NCBI GenBank assembly: GCA_945878355.1
Contig: CAMCTC010000074.1
Coordinates: 1-23,638, forward strand
DNA from: Bordetella parapertussis
GTDB taxonomy: Bacteria > Pseudomonadota > Gammaproteobacteria > Burkholderiales > Burkholderiaceae_C
Length of the DNA: 23,638 nucleotides
Direction: 5' to 3'
The notes under the pieces were generated by a model. That model made no database searches. It worked only from the letters and a program-made list of their open reading frames with translations, and was not told the DNA's origin. The translations under genes and the position numbers were made by a program. Positions 6,280-14,769 of this stretch are shown piece after piece (the first letter of the stretch is position 1; each line of letters begins with the position of its first letter).

Positions 6280-7815
6280 GGCGCGCACCAGACGCACATG
6301 GCGCAGCGTGCCGTCGTTGGCGCCAGGACCGATGTCGCCGTCCTGGAATCCGACCCACCATACCCAGCCCGCTTTGGCCACCCAGGGCGACGAGCTCCAG
6401 TAAGCCGTGCTCTGGGTGTTTGGAAACAGCGAGCGATTGACTGCCGGTGCCGAGCAGCCGCGGTTGACCAGCGAGGCCAGTTCATTGCGGTTGGGCAGTC
6501 GCCAGTCGTTGAATCCACGGCCTGCGCCTTTGGCGTCGGCGTTCGCAGCGCTGACTCGTTGCAGCGCTTTCTGCAAGCTCGGGGCGGCCTGTGCGCTACC
6601 GGTGCCGCAGCCAGTGCCCGATTGACCTTCGGTGCACTGTTGCCACATCAGCCCGGTGGCCTTGTCGGTGACGGTGCCGTTGCCGTTGTCGGCGTAGCGC
6701 GCGCTGGCCTCGGTACATGAGCTCTGGGGCAGGATCGCGGCGCCGCTCACCAGCCGGCTGGCGAACGACTTGGTCTTGTTGTCGTAGCCCATCGCGCCGG
6801 ACCCGAAATCCAGGCGCCAGGCTGCGCCACTGTCAACCGCTGCCGGCGCATTGGTCCAAAAGCTGAGGCCTTCGGTGGGAAGGAAAATCGGGTCGATCTT
6901 GGCGGCAGTGCCAGTGCCAGAGTCGACCAAAGACAGCAACTCCTCAGGGCTGGGCAAGCGCCAGTCGCCTGAGCCGCAGCGCTTGACCGCGTTGTTGGCC
7001 GAGACATTCGCGATGCTGTCGCTCCAGGTTCGAGATGACACCATGGTCGTGTCCCAAGTCAGGCCGGTCACGCGGTCGACCACGCAGCCGTCAGTTCGAG
7101 ACTTGTCGTACGAGAAGCCGACGCGGCCATCGCCTGTGCTGTTGGTCAGCGCCAGCACATCGCGACCTTGATCGCCATCCTGCCCAGGCATGTCGGTCGC
7201 AGCGCAATCGACCAACACATCCTTGCTGTTCAGGCACTGGGTGATGCCAGTGTCGTTCAGGCCTGCGCTGTAGCTGCCGGCGCCGATGGACAGGGTGTTG
7301 CCGGTGTTGACGATGGTGCCGGTGATGCGTTCGGTCTTGCCAGCCCAGTCCACCAGCAATTCAAAGCTCTTGCTGGCCTTGAAATTGCTGTTCGGGCAGA
7401 CCGTGATCGAAATTGCACCGCTGCTGTTGCCAGCCGCAATCTCGATCCGACCGTCGGTAATCGACACGTAATCCACGCCTGCCGTGCAGTTCATGCCGCC
7501 GACGGCGAAGCCAGTGGTCACATTGGTCATGAGATCGGCTGTTCGCGCAGGGATCGCTTGGGGGCCGACGTAGCCTTTGGGCAATGTGACCTGAAAGCTC
7601 AGCGATTTGTTTGAATCGAGCGCGAACTCGGATTTGGTGATCAGCTGCGTCATGGGGTCGGTGCTGGCGTTGTTGCCGGAACTGCCGCCGGAACTGCCGC
7701 CGGAGCTGCCGCCAGAGTCGGTGCCGCTGCTGGAGCTGCCGCCAGGACTGCCGCCGCAGCCCACGACCAGAAAAGCCAGCAGTGCCAGCAGAAGTTTCCC
7801 GTTGCAGTGGTTCAT
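6271..7815 (-). CDS. DUF1566 (Lcl-type) lipoprotein with Calx-beta-like segment
   Basis: This predicted lipoprotein has 514 residues. Its signal peptide ends in the lipobox LVVGC (Cys20), followed by a flexible Ser/Gly linker (residues 21-50). Residues about 60-172 resemble a Calx-beta strand domain (AGVDYVSITDGRIEIAAG). Two DUF1566 domains follow, at about 245-358 (VTGLTWDT, GSGDWRLPSPEELLSLV) and 376-511 (NGTVTDKATGLMWQQC, FNDWRLPNRNELASLV). The end RHVRLVRAGQ is typical of that family. DUF1566 domains occur in surface-exposed proteins of no settled function. The gene starts 16 bases after the SecA-like stop and is the last of the operon, so the protein probably acts at the cell surface with the exported product. 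The start is set by the signal peptide; 55 upstream in-frame codons lie inside the SecA-like gene. Confidence 0.82.
   Translation of the reverse strand: MNHCNGKLLLALLAFLVVGCGGSPGGSSSSGTDSGGSSGGSSGGSSGNNASTDPMTQLITKSEFALDSNKSLSFQVTLPKGYVGPQAIPARTADLMTNVTTGFAVGGMNCTAGVDYVSITDGRIEIAAGNSSGAISITVCPNSNFKASKSFELLVDWAGKTERITGTIVNTGNTLSIGAGSYSAGLNDTGITQCLNSKDVLVDCAATDMPGQDGDQGRDVLALTNSTGDGRVGFSYDKSRTDGCVVDRVTGLTWDTTMVSSRTWSDSIANVSANNAVKRCGSGDWRLPSPEELLSLVDSGTGTAAKIDPIFLPTEGLSFWTNAPAAVDSGAAWRLDFGSGAMGYDNKTKSFASRLVSGAAILPQSSCTEASARYADNGNGTVTDKATGLMWQQCTEGQSGTGCGTGSAQAAPSLQKALQRVSAANADAKGAGRGFNDWRLPNRNELASLVNRGCSAPAVNRSLFPNTQSTAYWSSSPWVAKAGWVWWVGFQDGDIGPGANDGTLRHVRLVRAGQ
7678..7713 (-). repeat. 12-bp tandem repeats encoding the Ser/Gly linker
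   Basis: Three consecutive 12-mers of the form GGARCTGCCGCC lie at 7678-7713, with degenerate copies at 7732-7755. On the coding strand they specify GGSS units just behind the lipidated cysteine. Unit gain or loss would keep the frame and only change linker length. Confidence 0.75.
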
Positions 7816-7831
7816 GTTGATCGTCCGGTTG

Positions 7832-9823
7832 TCAACGAATGGGGGCTTGGCTGTCGGACCCGGCACTGGGCCGATGGAAGCCGGCGCCGATGAAAGACAG
7901 TTGGTTTTGCAGCGATTGCTCGCGCAGGCGAAGCTGAACGCGCTGCCGGCGGTGGCGCCAGGCCGTGATCGACCTCGCACAAGCCAACAGCAGCGGCAGG
8001 GTGATGCTTTGCGATCCTGGCAGCCAGGCGGCCAGGCGCAGCGCCACGGTTGAAGACCGGGGCAAGATGTCTCGCAACACAGCGGATTGGGGCGAGATGC
8101 AGCAGACCGCGTCGATACGGTCCGCGCCGCTGTCGGCCAGTCGAGCCAGCAGCGCTTGTTCGGCTCGGGCCGAATCCAGCACTTCGGCCAACAGCAGCCT
8201 CAGCGGTGTGCCGACTGCCGCGACGTTGAGTGGGGGCAGGTTGCCGTGGGGCGCTAGCACCCACAAGCTGCCGCGCCAAGGCGCGACGGAGTCGACGGGT
8301 GTCGGCTCAGGCGATTCCACCTCCAGGCCACTGCGTTCGAGCAAATCGGTCAGCGTGCGCGCCTCATCGGTGTTGCGCGCAATCACCAGCAGCGCCGAGT
8401 CGGTGTCAGCGTTCGCGGCCCGGCTGATCCAGGCTGGCAAATCGGATGACCGCGCCAGCCATTCGCGGCGCAGCGGCCATTGCCGAGGTGGCGGGTTCGC
8501 CAGCCGCGACACCAGCAGACCGTGGCTGGACCACAGCTCAGCGGCCACGCCTGACAGGCAGGCACCGGCGCCGCCGAGCCGGTGATAGCGTGCAACAAAG
8601 GCACCGATGCTGGTGCGCTCAATCGTGCGCGCAATCGGCGACAGCGGCACGCCGACGCGCGCCTCGATGGCTTGTGTGATGCCAACCATCAGGCTGCGTT
8701 GAACCAAGGCTTTGGCCACAGCCTCGGGTCTGGGCAGAACCGTCTCGCCCTGTACCGCATAGTGCAAGCCTGGTTGCAATCGGTCACGCACGCACAGCGC
8801 TTGCAGCAGCAACTCATCTCGCCGCACTGGACTTCGCCACATCACGGGCAACTTCTTGGCGAGTTCGGCGGCGAGCGCTCGGCCTGCGTCTGTGAATTCG
8901 AGGCTGCCGTCGCTTTGCACCGAGCAATGCAGGTCGGCCCGCAGTTCATCGCAGACATCGCGCGCAGCTGCGATGGCTTCGGCCAGCACAAGGCTGTCGT
9001 CGGCGGCCGACAGCGTCACCGGATTGAGTGCGTCGTCAATCAGCACGCGGTCGATCTCATCGATCAGTGCCGAGTGCATGCCTCGGGTCAGCGAGCGCAG
9101 GCCAGCGGCCGGCTGGATCCATTGTTTTAGCTCTCGACGCAAGCGGTCGGTCACGCCATCTTGCAGTCGCAGTTCTCGACAGTGGTCTGTGATCAGACGG
9201 CGAACCGGTGCATAAAGTACGTCGACGCGGTAGGCCAGCAGGGTTTGCTGCGCGGACGTGTCGCCGGTGATGGCCGCCACACGCAAGTCACAGCGGTCGA
9301 ACAAGGGCCGCATCGCCAGCTCTGACAACTGGGCTTGACCGTCGTCGGCGGTCAGTACATGGCAGGGCCGGCCCGACCAGGCCAGCACCACCGCGGCCAT
9401 TGCCAGCGCCAGCATTCGGGGCGGGCCGCTGGCGATTTCGACCGCCTGGCCTCTGAGCATCGCCAGCGCTGCGGCCATGTCGCCGCGGCCCGGCGGTCGG
9501 CCAAGCACCCGCTCAGCGACTGCCGCAATCCAGGCCAGCGCTGCGACCTGCGCGTCGCGTTCGGCACGCGGCTCAGCACGCATCGCGCTGCGTCGGCACA
9601 GCGCGCGCTGCTCGACCAATGCCTGGCGCAAACGCAACTCATCGCTGCGGCGCGCATCGTTGTGGACTTCAAACAGCTTGGTCAGGCTGCGCTTGCCGTC
9701 GCGTTGCGCCAGCCAGCCACTGATTTGGCGGGCCAAAGGCAGGTGCACAAGCGGGCCGACAGGCAGCCAAGGGTCGCGCGGCGTCGACCAGTCCTGGTTG
9801 GCAGGCGGGCGTTCGCGTGTCAC
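7832..9823 (-). CDS. Degenerate SecA-like protein, probably without ATPase activity
   Basis: This 663-residue protein follows the order of SecA motifs but has lost key ones. The Walker A position (GEGKT in SecA) reads GPPRM at 133-137. The Walker B region is kept (LIDEIDRVLIDDALNPVTLS, 253-272; compare VDEVDSILIDEARTPL). Residues 382-450 match the SecA stretch around HQAVEAKEGV and AGMTGTA (here QAIEARVGV and GGAGACLSG, ending in NPPPRQW like TNRP). The second helicase half is recognisable near LLVIARNTDEARTLTDLLERS, but no GRAGRQG motif is visible. True SecA (about 900 residues) drives Sec-dependent export; this copy may be a scaffold or substrate receptor. The GTG start overlaps the stop of the M50 gene (GTGA), implying coupled translation. 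The C-terminus lacks the Zn-binding SecB site of SecA. Confidence 0.7.
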   Translation of the reverse strand: MTRERPPANQDWSTPRDPWLPVGPLVHLPLARQISGWLAQRDGKRSLTKLFEVHNDARRSDELRLRQALVEQRALCRRSAMRAEPRAERDAQVAALAWIAAVAERVLGRPPGRGDMAAALAMLRGQAVEIASGPPRMLALAMAAVVLAWSGRPCHVLTADDGQAQLSELAMRPLFDRCDLRVAAITGDTSAQQTLLAYRVDVLYAPVRRLITDHCRELRLQDGVTDRLRRELKQWIQPAAGLRSLTRGMHSALIDEIDRVLIDDALNPVTLSAADDSLVLAEAIAAARDVCDELRADLHCSVQSDGSLEFTDAGRALAAELAKKLPVMWRSPVRRDELLLQALCVRDRLQPGLHYAVQGETVLPRPEAVAKALVQRSLMVGITQAIEARVGVPLSPIARTIERTSIGAFVARYHRLGGAGACLSGVAAELWSSHGLLVSRLANPPPRQWPLRREWLARSSDLPAWISRAANADTDSALLVIARNTDEARTLTDLLERSGLEVESPEPTPVDSVAPWRGSLWVLAPHGNLPPLNVAAVGTPLRLLLAEVLDSARAEQALLARLADSGADRIDAVCCISPQSAVLRDILPRSSTVALRLAAWLPGSQSITLPLLLACARSITAWRHRRQRVQLRLREQSLQNQLSFIGAGFHRPSAGSDSQAPIR

Positions 9824-11973
9824 AAGCCGTACCTCTTTTGCAGCACCTGCATCAAGGCCTCGCGGGCGCGCTCGTAGAGCGGGCGGGCGGGCAGGTCGAT
9901 TCGCAACACACCTGAGAGCCCATGGTAGGCCGACACCATGGCCAGCGAGGTGTCGGCAATGCTGGCATGGATCTCGAAGAAGGCCTCGGCGGTCTGCGTG
10001 CCGCTGCTGTCGTCAGGCTTGACCGCCACATCGCCGCCACCCAAGAAACCCAAGGCTGGCGAGGCCAGCTTCTGCCGTTGGTAGGGCACCAGGCCAATCT
10101 GCTCGGCCTTGATCAGCTGACTGGCCTGACCGTGCAGCCGCAGCCCGCCGGTGTGCTGCTCGGCCTGGAACAACTGGGCTGCCATGTCCTGCTCCACCAC
10201 CGCAGTGAATCGGAAATGTGTTCGATCGATCACCTCGCCCAGCGCGAAACCTCGTTCAAGCCAGCCGCCGAGTCGTTCATGCAGTTGCGGCGCCACCCAT
10301 TCGCCGTCGTGGGCGGCGCGCAGCACCAGTCTGGCGATCATGTCTTCGAGCTCTTTGACCCGGTTGTCGAGCACGTCCAGTCGCTGCTGCAGCGGCGCCA
10401 CGTCGGCCGGCATGCGCAGCAGCGCCAGCCGCTGTTGGGCCTGGATCTCGCGGCGCTGCAGGCGGGACAGCTCGAGCTGCAGTTCGAGGTCGGGGTTGCG
10501 CAACCGCGCGATCAGGTCGCCGCGACGCAAGACCTGGCCATGGCGCGCCGGCAACTCGACCATCAGGCCTGGTACCTCGCTGTAGATCATGCTGCTGTTG
10601 CGGGCCTCGAGAACGCCGGGCGCGCGCATCGCGTAGGGCATTGGTGCCCACACCAGCAGCAGGTACAGCAGGCCGACCAGCAGCGCGACAGCCGTCAACG
10701 CTCGGCTGCGGCGGCCGTGCAGCGCAGGTCCAGCCAAGTGGCTGATCAGTTTTCTCGCCGGCATCACCAGCATGCCGAACGCGGTGGTCGCTGCCATCAG
10801 CAGGCCGACCCCGAACCATTGGTCGGTGACGAACATCACGATCGAGATCGTGATGCTGATACGGTAGAAAAAGGCCGCCGCACCATAGGCCGTGAACCAC
10901 CACCATTCACTCGGGTCGGTGGCCGGGCTCATGCTGTTGCGCAGTCCGAGCAGCCAGCGGTTGGCGAAGTACAGCCACTGCTGTTGGCCTTTCTGGTACA
11001 GATTCGGGATCTCGACCAGATCGGCCAGGATGTAGTAGGCGTCAAAGCGCACCAGCGGGTTGCCGTTGAACAGCAGGCTAGACACCGACCCGACCACCAT
11101 CACGTTGAACGCTACGCTGTGGACCAGTCCGTCGCCGGTGTGGGCCCAGACCAGCGCGCCGACCGCGGCGATGAACAGTTCGGCCAGCATGCCGGCCGCG
11201 CCGACATGGGCGCGCTGCCATTTGCTGCGCAGCGACCAAGTCGCGGTCGCGTCGATGTAGGGCAGCGGCGTGAGGATCAGGAACATCACGCCCATCGTCG
11301 GCACATGGGCGCCATAGCGCTTGCAGACGAAAGCGTGGGCCAGTTCGTGCAGTACTTTGACCAAGGTCAGACTGAGGTAGAGCCAGCCCAGGTTCGACAC
11401 CGCCAGCATGCCCTGCGAGTGCTGGGCCAGCGCATCGCGATGCTCGATCACGGTCGCGCCACCGGCCAGCAACACCACCCACCAAAGCGCCCAGGCCCAA
11501 GGCCCGGTCATCCGCAGCAGCAGCGGCTGGAGCCGGTCTAGCCAGCGGTCGGGGTTGACCAGCGGGACGCGCACGTACAGGAACGCCATCAGCTTGCCGA
11601 CCGACTCGCGCTGGCGCATGCTGCGACTGCGCTCGAAGATCAAGTCGTTGTGCGGCTGACCCTTGAAGTGCAGCAGGTTCGACAGGTGCAACTGCGACAG
11701 CAGCCGCACCACCTCGTCCTGGCCTGGCACGCGGTCAGGATGCGCCAGCGCATGTTCGTGCCACAACTCATCGACGCTGCGCTCGGTGCTCAGCGATTTG
11801 AGAAAGGCATGAGCCTCAGGCGTGACTCGAAAGTAACGTTGAGAATACGGGTCCTCCAGCATCACCCAAGGCTTGCCGCGGTAGCGCTGGGGCTGGGCTT
11901 TGACCGTGGGCAGCAGCGCCACGCGGGCGTCGGCCACCTGGTACCAGGATTCGCTGAACGTTGAGCCCGGCAT
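9820..11973 (-). CDS. PqqD-like / M50 zinc metalloprotease / HlyD fusion protein
   Basis: This 717-residue multi-domain inner-membrane protein has three parts. Residues about 30-105 resemble a PqqD/RRE peptide-binding domain (RYFRVTPEAHAFLKSL, VDELW, VVRLLSQLHLSNLL). Residues about 150-445 are a multi-span M50 (site-2 protease) core with the zinc motif HELAH at 209-213. The third ligand region is NPLVRFDAYYILAD, starting at 305, with D311. From about 450 a HlyD-like part begins (APGVLEARNSSMIYSEVPGL) with a coiled coil. M50 enzymes cleave substrates in or near the membrane; related fusions occur near peptide-export clusters. The domain order suggests that it binds a leader in the cytoplasm, acts in the membrane and contacts the periplasmic conduit. 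It lies 18 bases after the upstream stop. Catalytic residues look intact. Confidence 0.82.
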   Translation of the reverse strand: MPGSTFSESWYQVADARVALLPTVKAQPQRYRGKPWVMLEDPYSQRYFRVTPEAHAFLKSLSTERSVDELWHEHALAHPDRVPGQDEVVRLLSQLHLSNLLHFKGQPHNDLIFERSRSMRQRESVGKLMAFLYVRVPLVNPDRWLDRLQPLLLRMTGPWAWALWWVVLLAGGATVIEHRDALAQHSQGMLAVSNLGWLYLSLTLVKVLHELAHAFVCKRYGAHVPTMGVMFLILTPLPYIDATATWSLRSKWQRAHVGAAGMLAELFIAAVGALVWAHTGDGLVHSVAFNVMVVGSVSSLLFNGNPLVRFDAYYILADLVEIPNLYQKGQQQWLYFANRWLLGLRNSMSPATDPSEWWWFTAYGAAAFFYRISITISIVMFVTDQWFGVGLLMAATTAFGMLVMPARKLISHLAGPALHGRRSRALTAVALLVGLLYLLLVWAPMPYAMRAPGVLEARNSSMIYSEVPGLMVELPARHGQVLRRGDLIARLRNPDLELQLELSRLQRREIQAQQRLALLRMPADVAPLQQRLDVLDNRVKELEDMIARLVLRAAHDGEWVAPQLHERLGGWLERGFALGEVIDRTHFRFTAVVEQDMAAQLFQAEQHTGGLRLHGQASQLIKAEQIGLVPYQRQKLASPALGFLGGGDVAVKPDDSSGTQTAEAFFEIHASIADTSLAMVSAYHGLSGVLRIDLPARPLYERAREALMQVLQKRYGL

Positions 11974-11991
11974 GCTGTGCGGCTGGGCGCC

Positions 11992-13920
11992 TTAGAACCA
12001 GAGCGCCAGGCGTATCGCGTCGACCAAGCGGTGGACGAGGATCCAAGCCACTTGGCGCTCGCCGGCATCTATTCGCACCGCCCCGCTCATGCCGGGGCGC
12101 CACCAGTCCTGCGGTGCCTGTGACAACTCGGCACGGACCAGGAACTGGTTGCCTTCCTGGCCGCGGGTTTGCGCCACCGGAATCACCGAGGCCACGCGCA
12201 GCGGGATCGCTTGCTCGGGGCGGGCTACCAACACCAATTCGCCGCCTGCCTGCAGCCGCAGCAGCGCTGCGTCGCGTTCGGGCACTTGCACCACGACGTA
12301 CAAGGCCTCGATCCGAGCGACTCTGTAGAGCTTGTCGCCACGCCGCACCGGTGCGCCTTGCAGGTCTTTGCGATCTCCGTCCACCACCACGCCACTGAAC
12401 GGCGCACGCATCACCGCGAGCTCGATCTGCTCGACCAGGCGGTTGAGCCTGATCTCTGCCTGCGCGACCCGCGCCGCCGAGATCTCCTGCTCGCCCAAGG
12501 CGCCGTTGGCTCTGGCCTTGTCGGTCTCGGCGACATAGCGCCTGAGTTCGGCGCCGGCATCGAGCTGTTGCTGGCGCAGGTCCCGGGTGTCGAGCGTCGC
12601 GAGCACGTCGCCCTCTTGGACCAGATCGCCAGCATTGACGATGGCCTCCTCGACCCGACTGTCGAACTGGGCGCTGACGATCCTGGTGTTGTCGGTGCTG
12701 AGCTGGCCGGTGGCCTGTATCCGGTAATCCCAATGGCCAAGCAGCGAATACATCAGACACATCGACAGGGCCGCAGCGGCCAGCTTGAGCCCGGCATGGC
12801 GTGGACCCACCAGATCACGCAGCGACTGCCTGGCGGCGTCGCGCCAGCGCAGCACCCAAGGCCGCTCGCGCGCGTGCAGGCTGGCCAGCCAGGGCAGCAC
12901 CAGCTCGATGGCCAGTCGGATCTGCTGCAGCACCAACTTGTCGAGCGCTTTGTCAGTGAATCCCATCAGCAGCGCGCCGGTGGGCATGGCTTCGGTGCCG
13001 CGCAGCGAGAACGAGGCCCATTGGCGCAGCCCAGTGGCTTCGCGCAATTGCTCGTGCGCGGGCAGCGGTTCATCGGGCGTCTGGTCATCGAGGCGCAGCG
13101 GCCCCTCGTGGTCCAGCACTTCGTCGAGCGCGTCCTCCACCACCTGAAGCTGGTGGCTTCGGCGGTCGAAGCGGTCGAGATGACTGATCGCGACGGCCTG
13201 CATGCTGGCATCCTCGCGCCAGCCCAGCACCACCTGGGTTGCAGAATGCTGCGCTGCGAGGCCGTTGACGATCGCCAACGCTGCGCTGCCGAAGTTCTCG
13301 GCCTGCGATACCTGGGCCACGATGTCCAGCGCAGCGACCAGACCCAGGCCCGGTTCCTCGGTGCTGGAGCTGGCGCCCGAAGCGCTTGCCGTCGGTACCT
13401 CGGGCTTGGCGTCTGGCTCCCCAGGCGCCGTCACTTCGCCAGCGTTGGCCGCAGGGTCGTCGCCGGGGATGTCAGCCACCAGCATCGCCCGCAGCATCAG
13501 CTCGTTGAGGTGCTGGCGTTCGCGCTCTGGAATGCTGAGCAGTGCAAAAGCGCCGTGGCGCCTGGCCAGTCGCACGACGCAGCGCCAGACTTCTTCGCCT
13601 GAAGGCAGGCGCGCCGGGCTCATCGCAAAACCCTGGTTGCTGGCTCTGGCCACGAGCGGCGGCAGTTCCTCGGCCCAACCGAGCGCCGCCGGTGGATCGA
13701 GATCGACTCGGCTGCTTTGGCCCAGCAACAGCCAGCCGGGCAACACCGTGGGTGCGTCTGCAGCTTGGTCGACAAGCTGCTCAATGATCGACACGGCCAG
13801 CCCGCGGCAGAGCGTTTGAAGTGCTTCGGCGAGCCGGTCCCAGTAGCCTGCATGGTTGCATGGCAACCCCCGCAGTTCCAGCAACGAGCGAATCAGATTG
13901 CCGCTGGCGCTGTTGCTCAC
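11992..13920 (-). CDS. HlyD-family membrane adaptor with GAF-like N-terminal region
   Basis: This 642-residue protein has a long cytoplasmic part before its single membrane span (LAAAALSMCLMYSLLGHW, about 380-397). Residues about 1-150 and about 196-345 look like two GAF-type sensory folds, joined by an Ala/Pro/Glu-rich linker at 155-190. The second includes IVAQVSQAENFGSAALAIVNGL. After the span comes a HlyD-type adaptor: VSAQFDSRVEEAIVNAGDLVQEGDVLA, hairpin helices, then VMRAPFSGVVVDGD. A short hydrophobic stretch ends the protein (VDAIRLALWF). The GTG start overlaps the previous stop codon by GTGA. Ordinary HlyD proteins have only a short cytoplasmic tail, so the large N-terminus may dock the cargo or sense a ligand. 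The GAF assignment is from fold-like pattern only. Confidence 0.75.
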   Translation of the reverse strand: MSNSASGNLIRSLLELRGLPCNHAGYWDRLAEALQTLCRGLAVSIIEQLVDQAADAPTVLPGWLLLGQSSRVDLDPPAALGWAEELPPLVARASNQGFAMSPARLPSGEEVWRCVVRLARRHGAFALLSIPERERQHLNELMLRAMLVADIPGDDPAANAGEVTAPGEPDAKPEVPTASASGASSSTEEPGLGLVAALDIVAQVSQAENFGSAALAIVNGLAAQHSATQVVLGWREDASMQAVAISHLDRFDRRSHQLQVVEDALDEVLDHEGPLRLDDQTPDEPLPAHEQLREATGLRQWASFSLRGTEAMPTGALLMGFTDKALDKLVLQQIRLAIELVLPWLASLHARERPWVLRWRDAARQSLRDLVGPRHAGLKLAAAALSMCLMYSLLGHWDYRIQATGQLSTDNTRIVSAQFDSRVEEAIVNAGDLVQEGDVLATLDTRDLRQQQLDAGAELRRYVAETDKARANGALGEQEISAARVAQAEIRLNRLVEQIELAVMRAPFSGVVVDGDRKDLQGAPVRRGDKLYRVARIEALYVVVQVPERDAALLRLQAGGELVLVARPEQAIPLRVASVIPVAQTRGQEGNQFLVRAELSQAPQDWWRPGMSGAVRIDAGERQVAWILVHRLVDAIRLALWF

Positions 13921-14768
13921 TTCGCGGCCCCGAGCCGAATGAAGCCCTTGATGCCGGGCGCGATACGGCCTGTCGGGTTGTTGAATTTCAGCCGCAACTC
14001 GACCAGCCCGCTGGAAGCGTCGACTGCAGGCGACAAAAAGCTCACCACGCCTTGGACATCGGCCAGCCCGAGGCCAGGCTCGAAACGCACCGTCATCGAG
14101 CTGCCTTCTCTCAAGCCCAGGGCTGCAGTGGCGGGCACGTTCACGCGCAGGTGGCAGACCGAGGCATCGACCAGCCGAACCAGCGGATCACCAGGCTTGG
14201 CCCATTCACCCAGGTTGACGTCGAGTCGCGCCACTACGCCGGCCACTGGCGCAACCAGACGCCGCAGTTGTCGGTCCTGCTCTGCAAAGGTCAGCTCCAG
14301 CTTTTCGCGCCGCTTCTGGGCCTCGAGCTGGATCGCGCGACCGTGGCTGATGATGTAGTCGAGCTCGACCCGTGCAGCTTCGTCGCGGCTGACCGCGCCG
14401 CGCGTGGCTTGCAGCTTGCGCACATCCTCGAACAAGGGCTTCAGGATCTTGACCCGTTCGTCGGTGGCCTGAACTTCCGACAGGTCCTCCAGCATGATCT
14501 TGCGGCGCTCGATCTCGGTCACCTGGGTTCGGTCGTCAAGCTGCAACAAGACCTGGCCCGCCTCGACCTTGCGGCCCAGTTCGCCCACTACTTTTGCCAC
14601 CACACCTGGTACCGCGACACTGAGCACCAGGTCGTGGCGCGCATGCACGATGCCGGCGAAGTCGGCTGCTGCTGCTGTCCGCATGCAGGCCCATAGCAAG
14701 CAAGCGAGCAGCAGGGGGCCGATCTTGCGCAAGGCTTGAGGTGTACAAGGGTTGCAGTCGGTAGCCAT
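13917..14768 (-). CDS. Periplasmic HlyD/RND-type adaptor protein
   Basis: This 283-residue adaptor has an N-terminal signal sequence (IGPLLLACLLWACMRTAAAA) and probable cleavage before DFAGI. A lipidation site at C28 (LLWAC) is a weaker alternative. The lipoyl-like half motif VAVPGVVAKVVGELGRKVEAGQVLLQLDD (start about 51) is followed by a helical hairpin (about 80-190). The second lipoyl half reads LVAPVAGVVARLDVNLGEW, and a beta-barrel part (VFSFLSPAVDASSG-like segment near 250) ends the chain. It would bridge inner-membrane parts and the TolC-like channel. ATG at 14768 lies one base after the TolC gene stop and fits tight coupling; an ATG at 14792 overlapping that gene is possible. It ends in a GTGA overlap with the next gene. 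Confidence 0.85.
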   Translation of the reverse strand: MATDCNPCTPQALRKIGPLLLACLLWACMRTAAAADFAGIVHARHDLVLSVAVPGVVAKVVGELGRKVEAGQVLLQLDDRTQVTEIERRKIMLEDLSEVQATDERVKILKPLFEDVRKLQATRGAVSRDEAARVELDYIISHGRAIQLEAQKRREKLELTFAEQDRQLRRLVAPVAGVVARLDVNLGEWAKPGDPLVRLVDASVCHLRVNVPATAALGLREGSSMTVRFEPGLGLADVQGVVSFLSPAVDASSGLVELRLKFNNPTGRIAPGIKGFIRLGAAK

Positions 14769-14769
14769 G

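Noticed and set aside
7815..7980. N-terminal extension of the DUF1566 lipoprotein
   Set aside because: The extra 55 codons lie inside the SecA-like gene and would bury the signal peptide and lipobox.
9922..11541. 539-codon plus-strand open frame
   Set aside because: It is rich in His/Gln/Arg with no domain and lies opposite the M50-HlyD fusion gene, whose motifs are clear; high GC produces such frames.
12169..13602. 477-codon plus-strand open frame
   Set aside because: It is opposite the GAF-like HlyD gene and shows the same low-information antisense composition.
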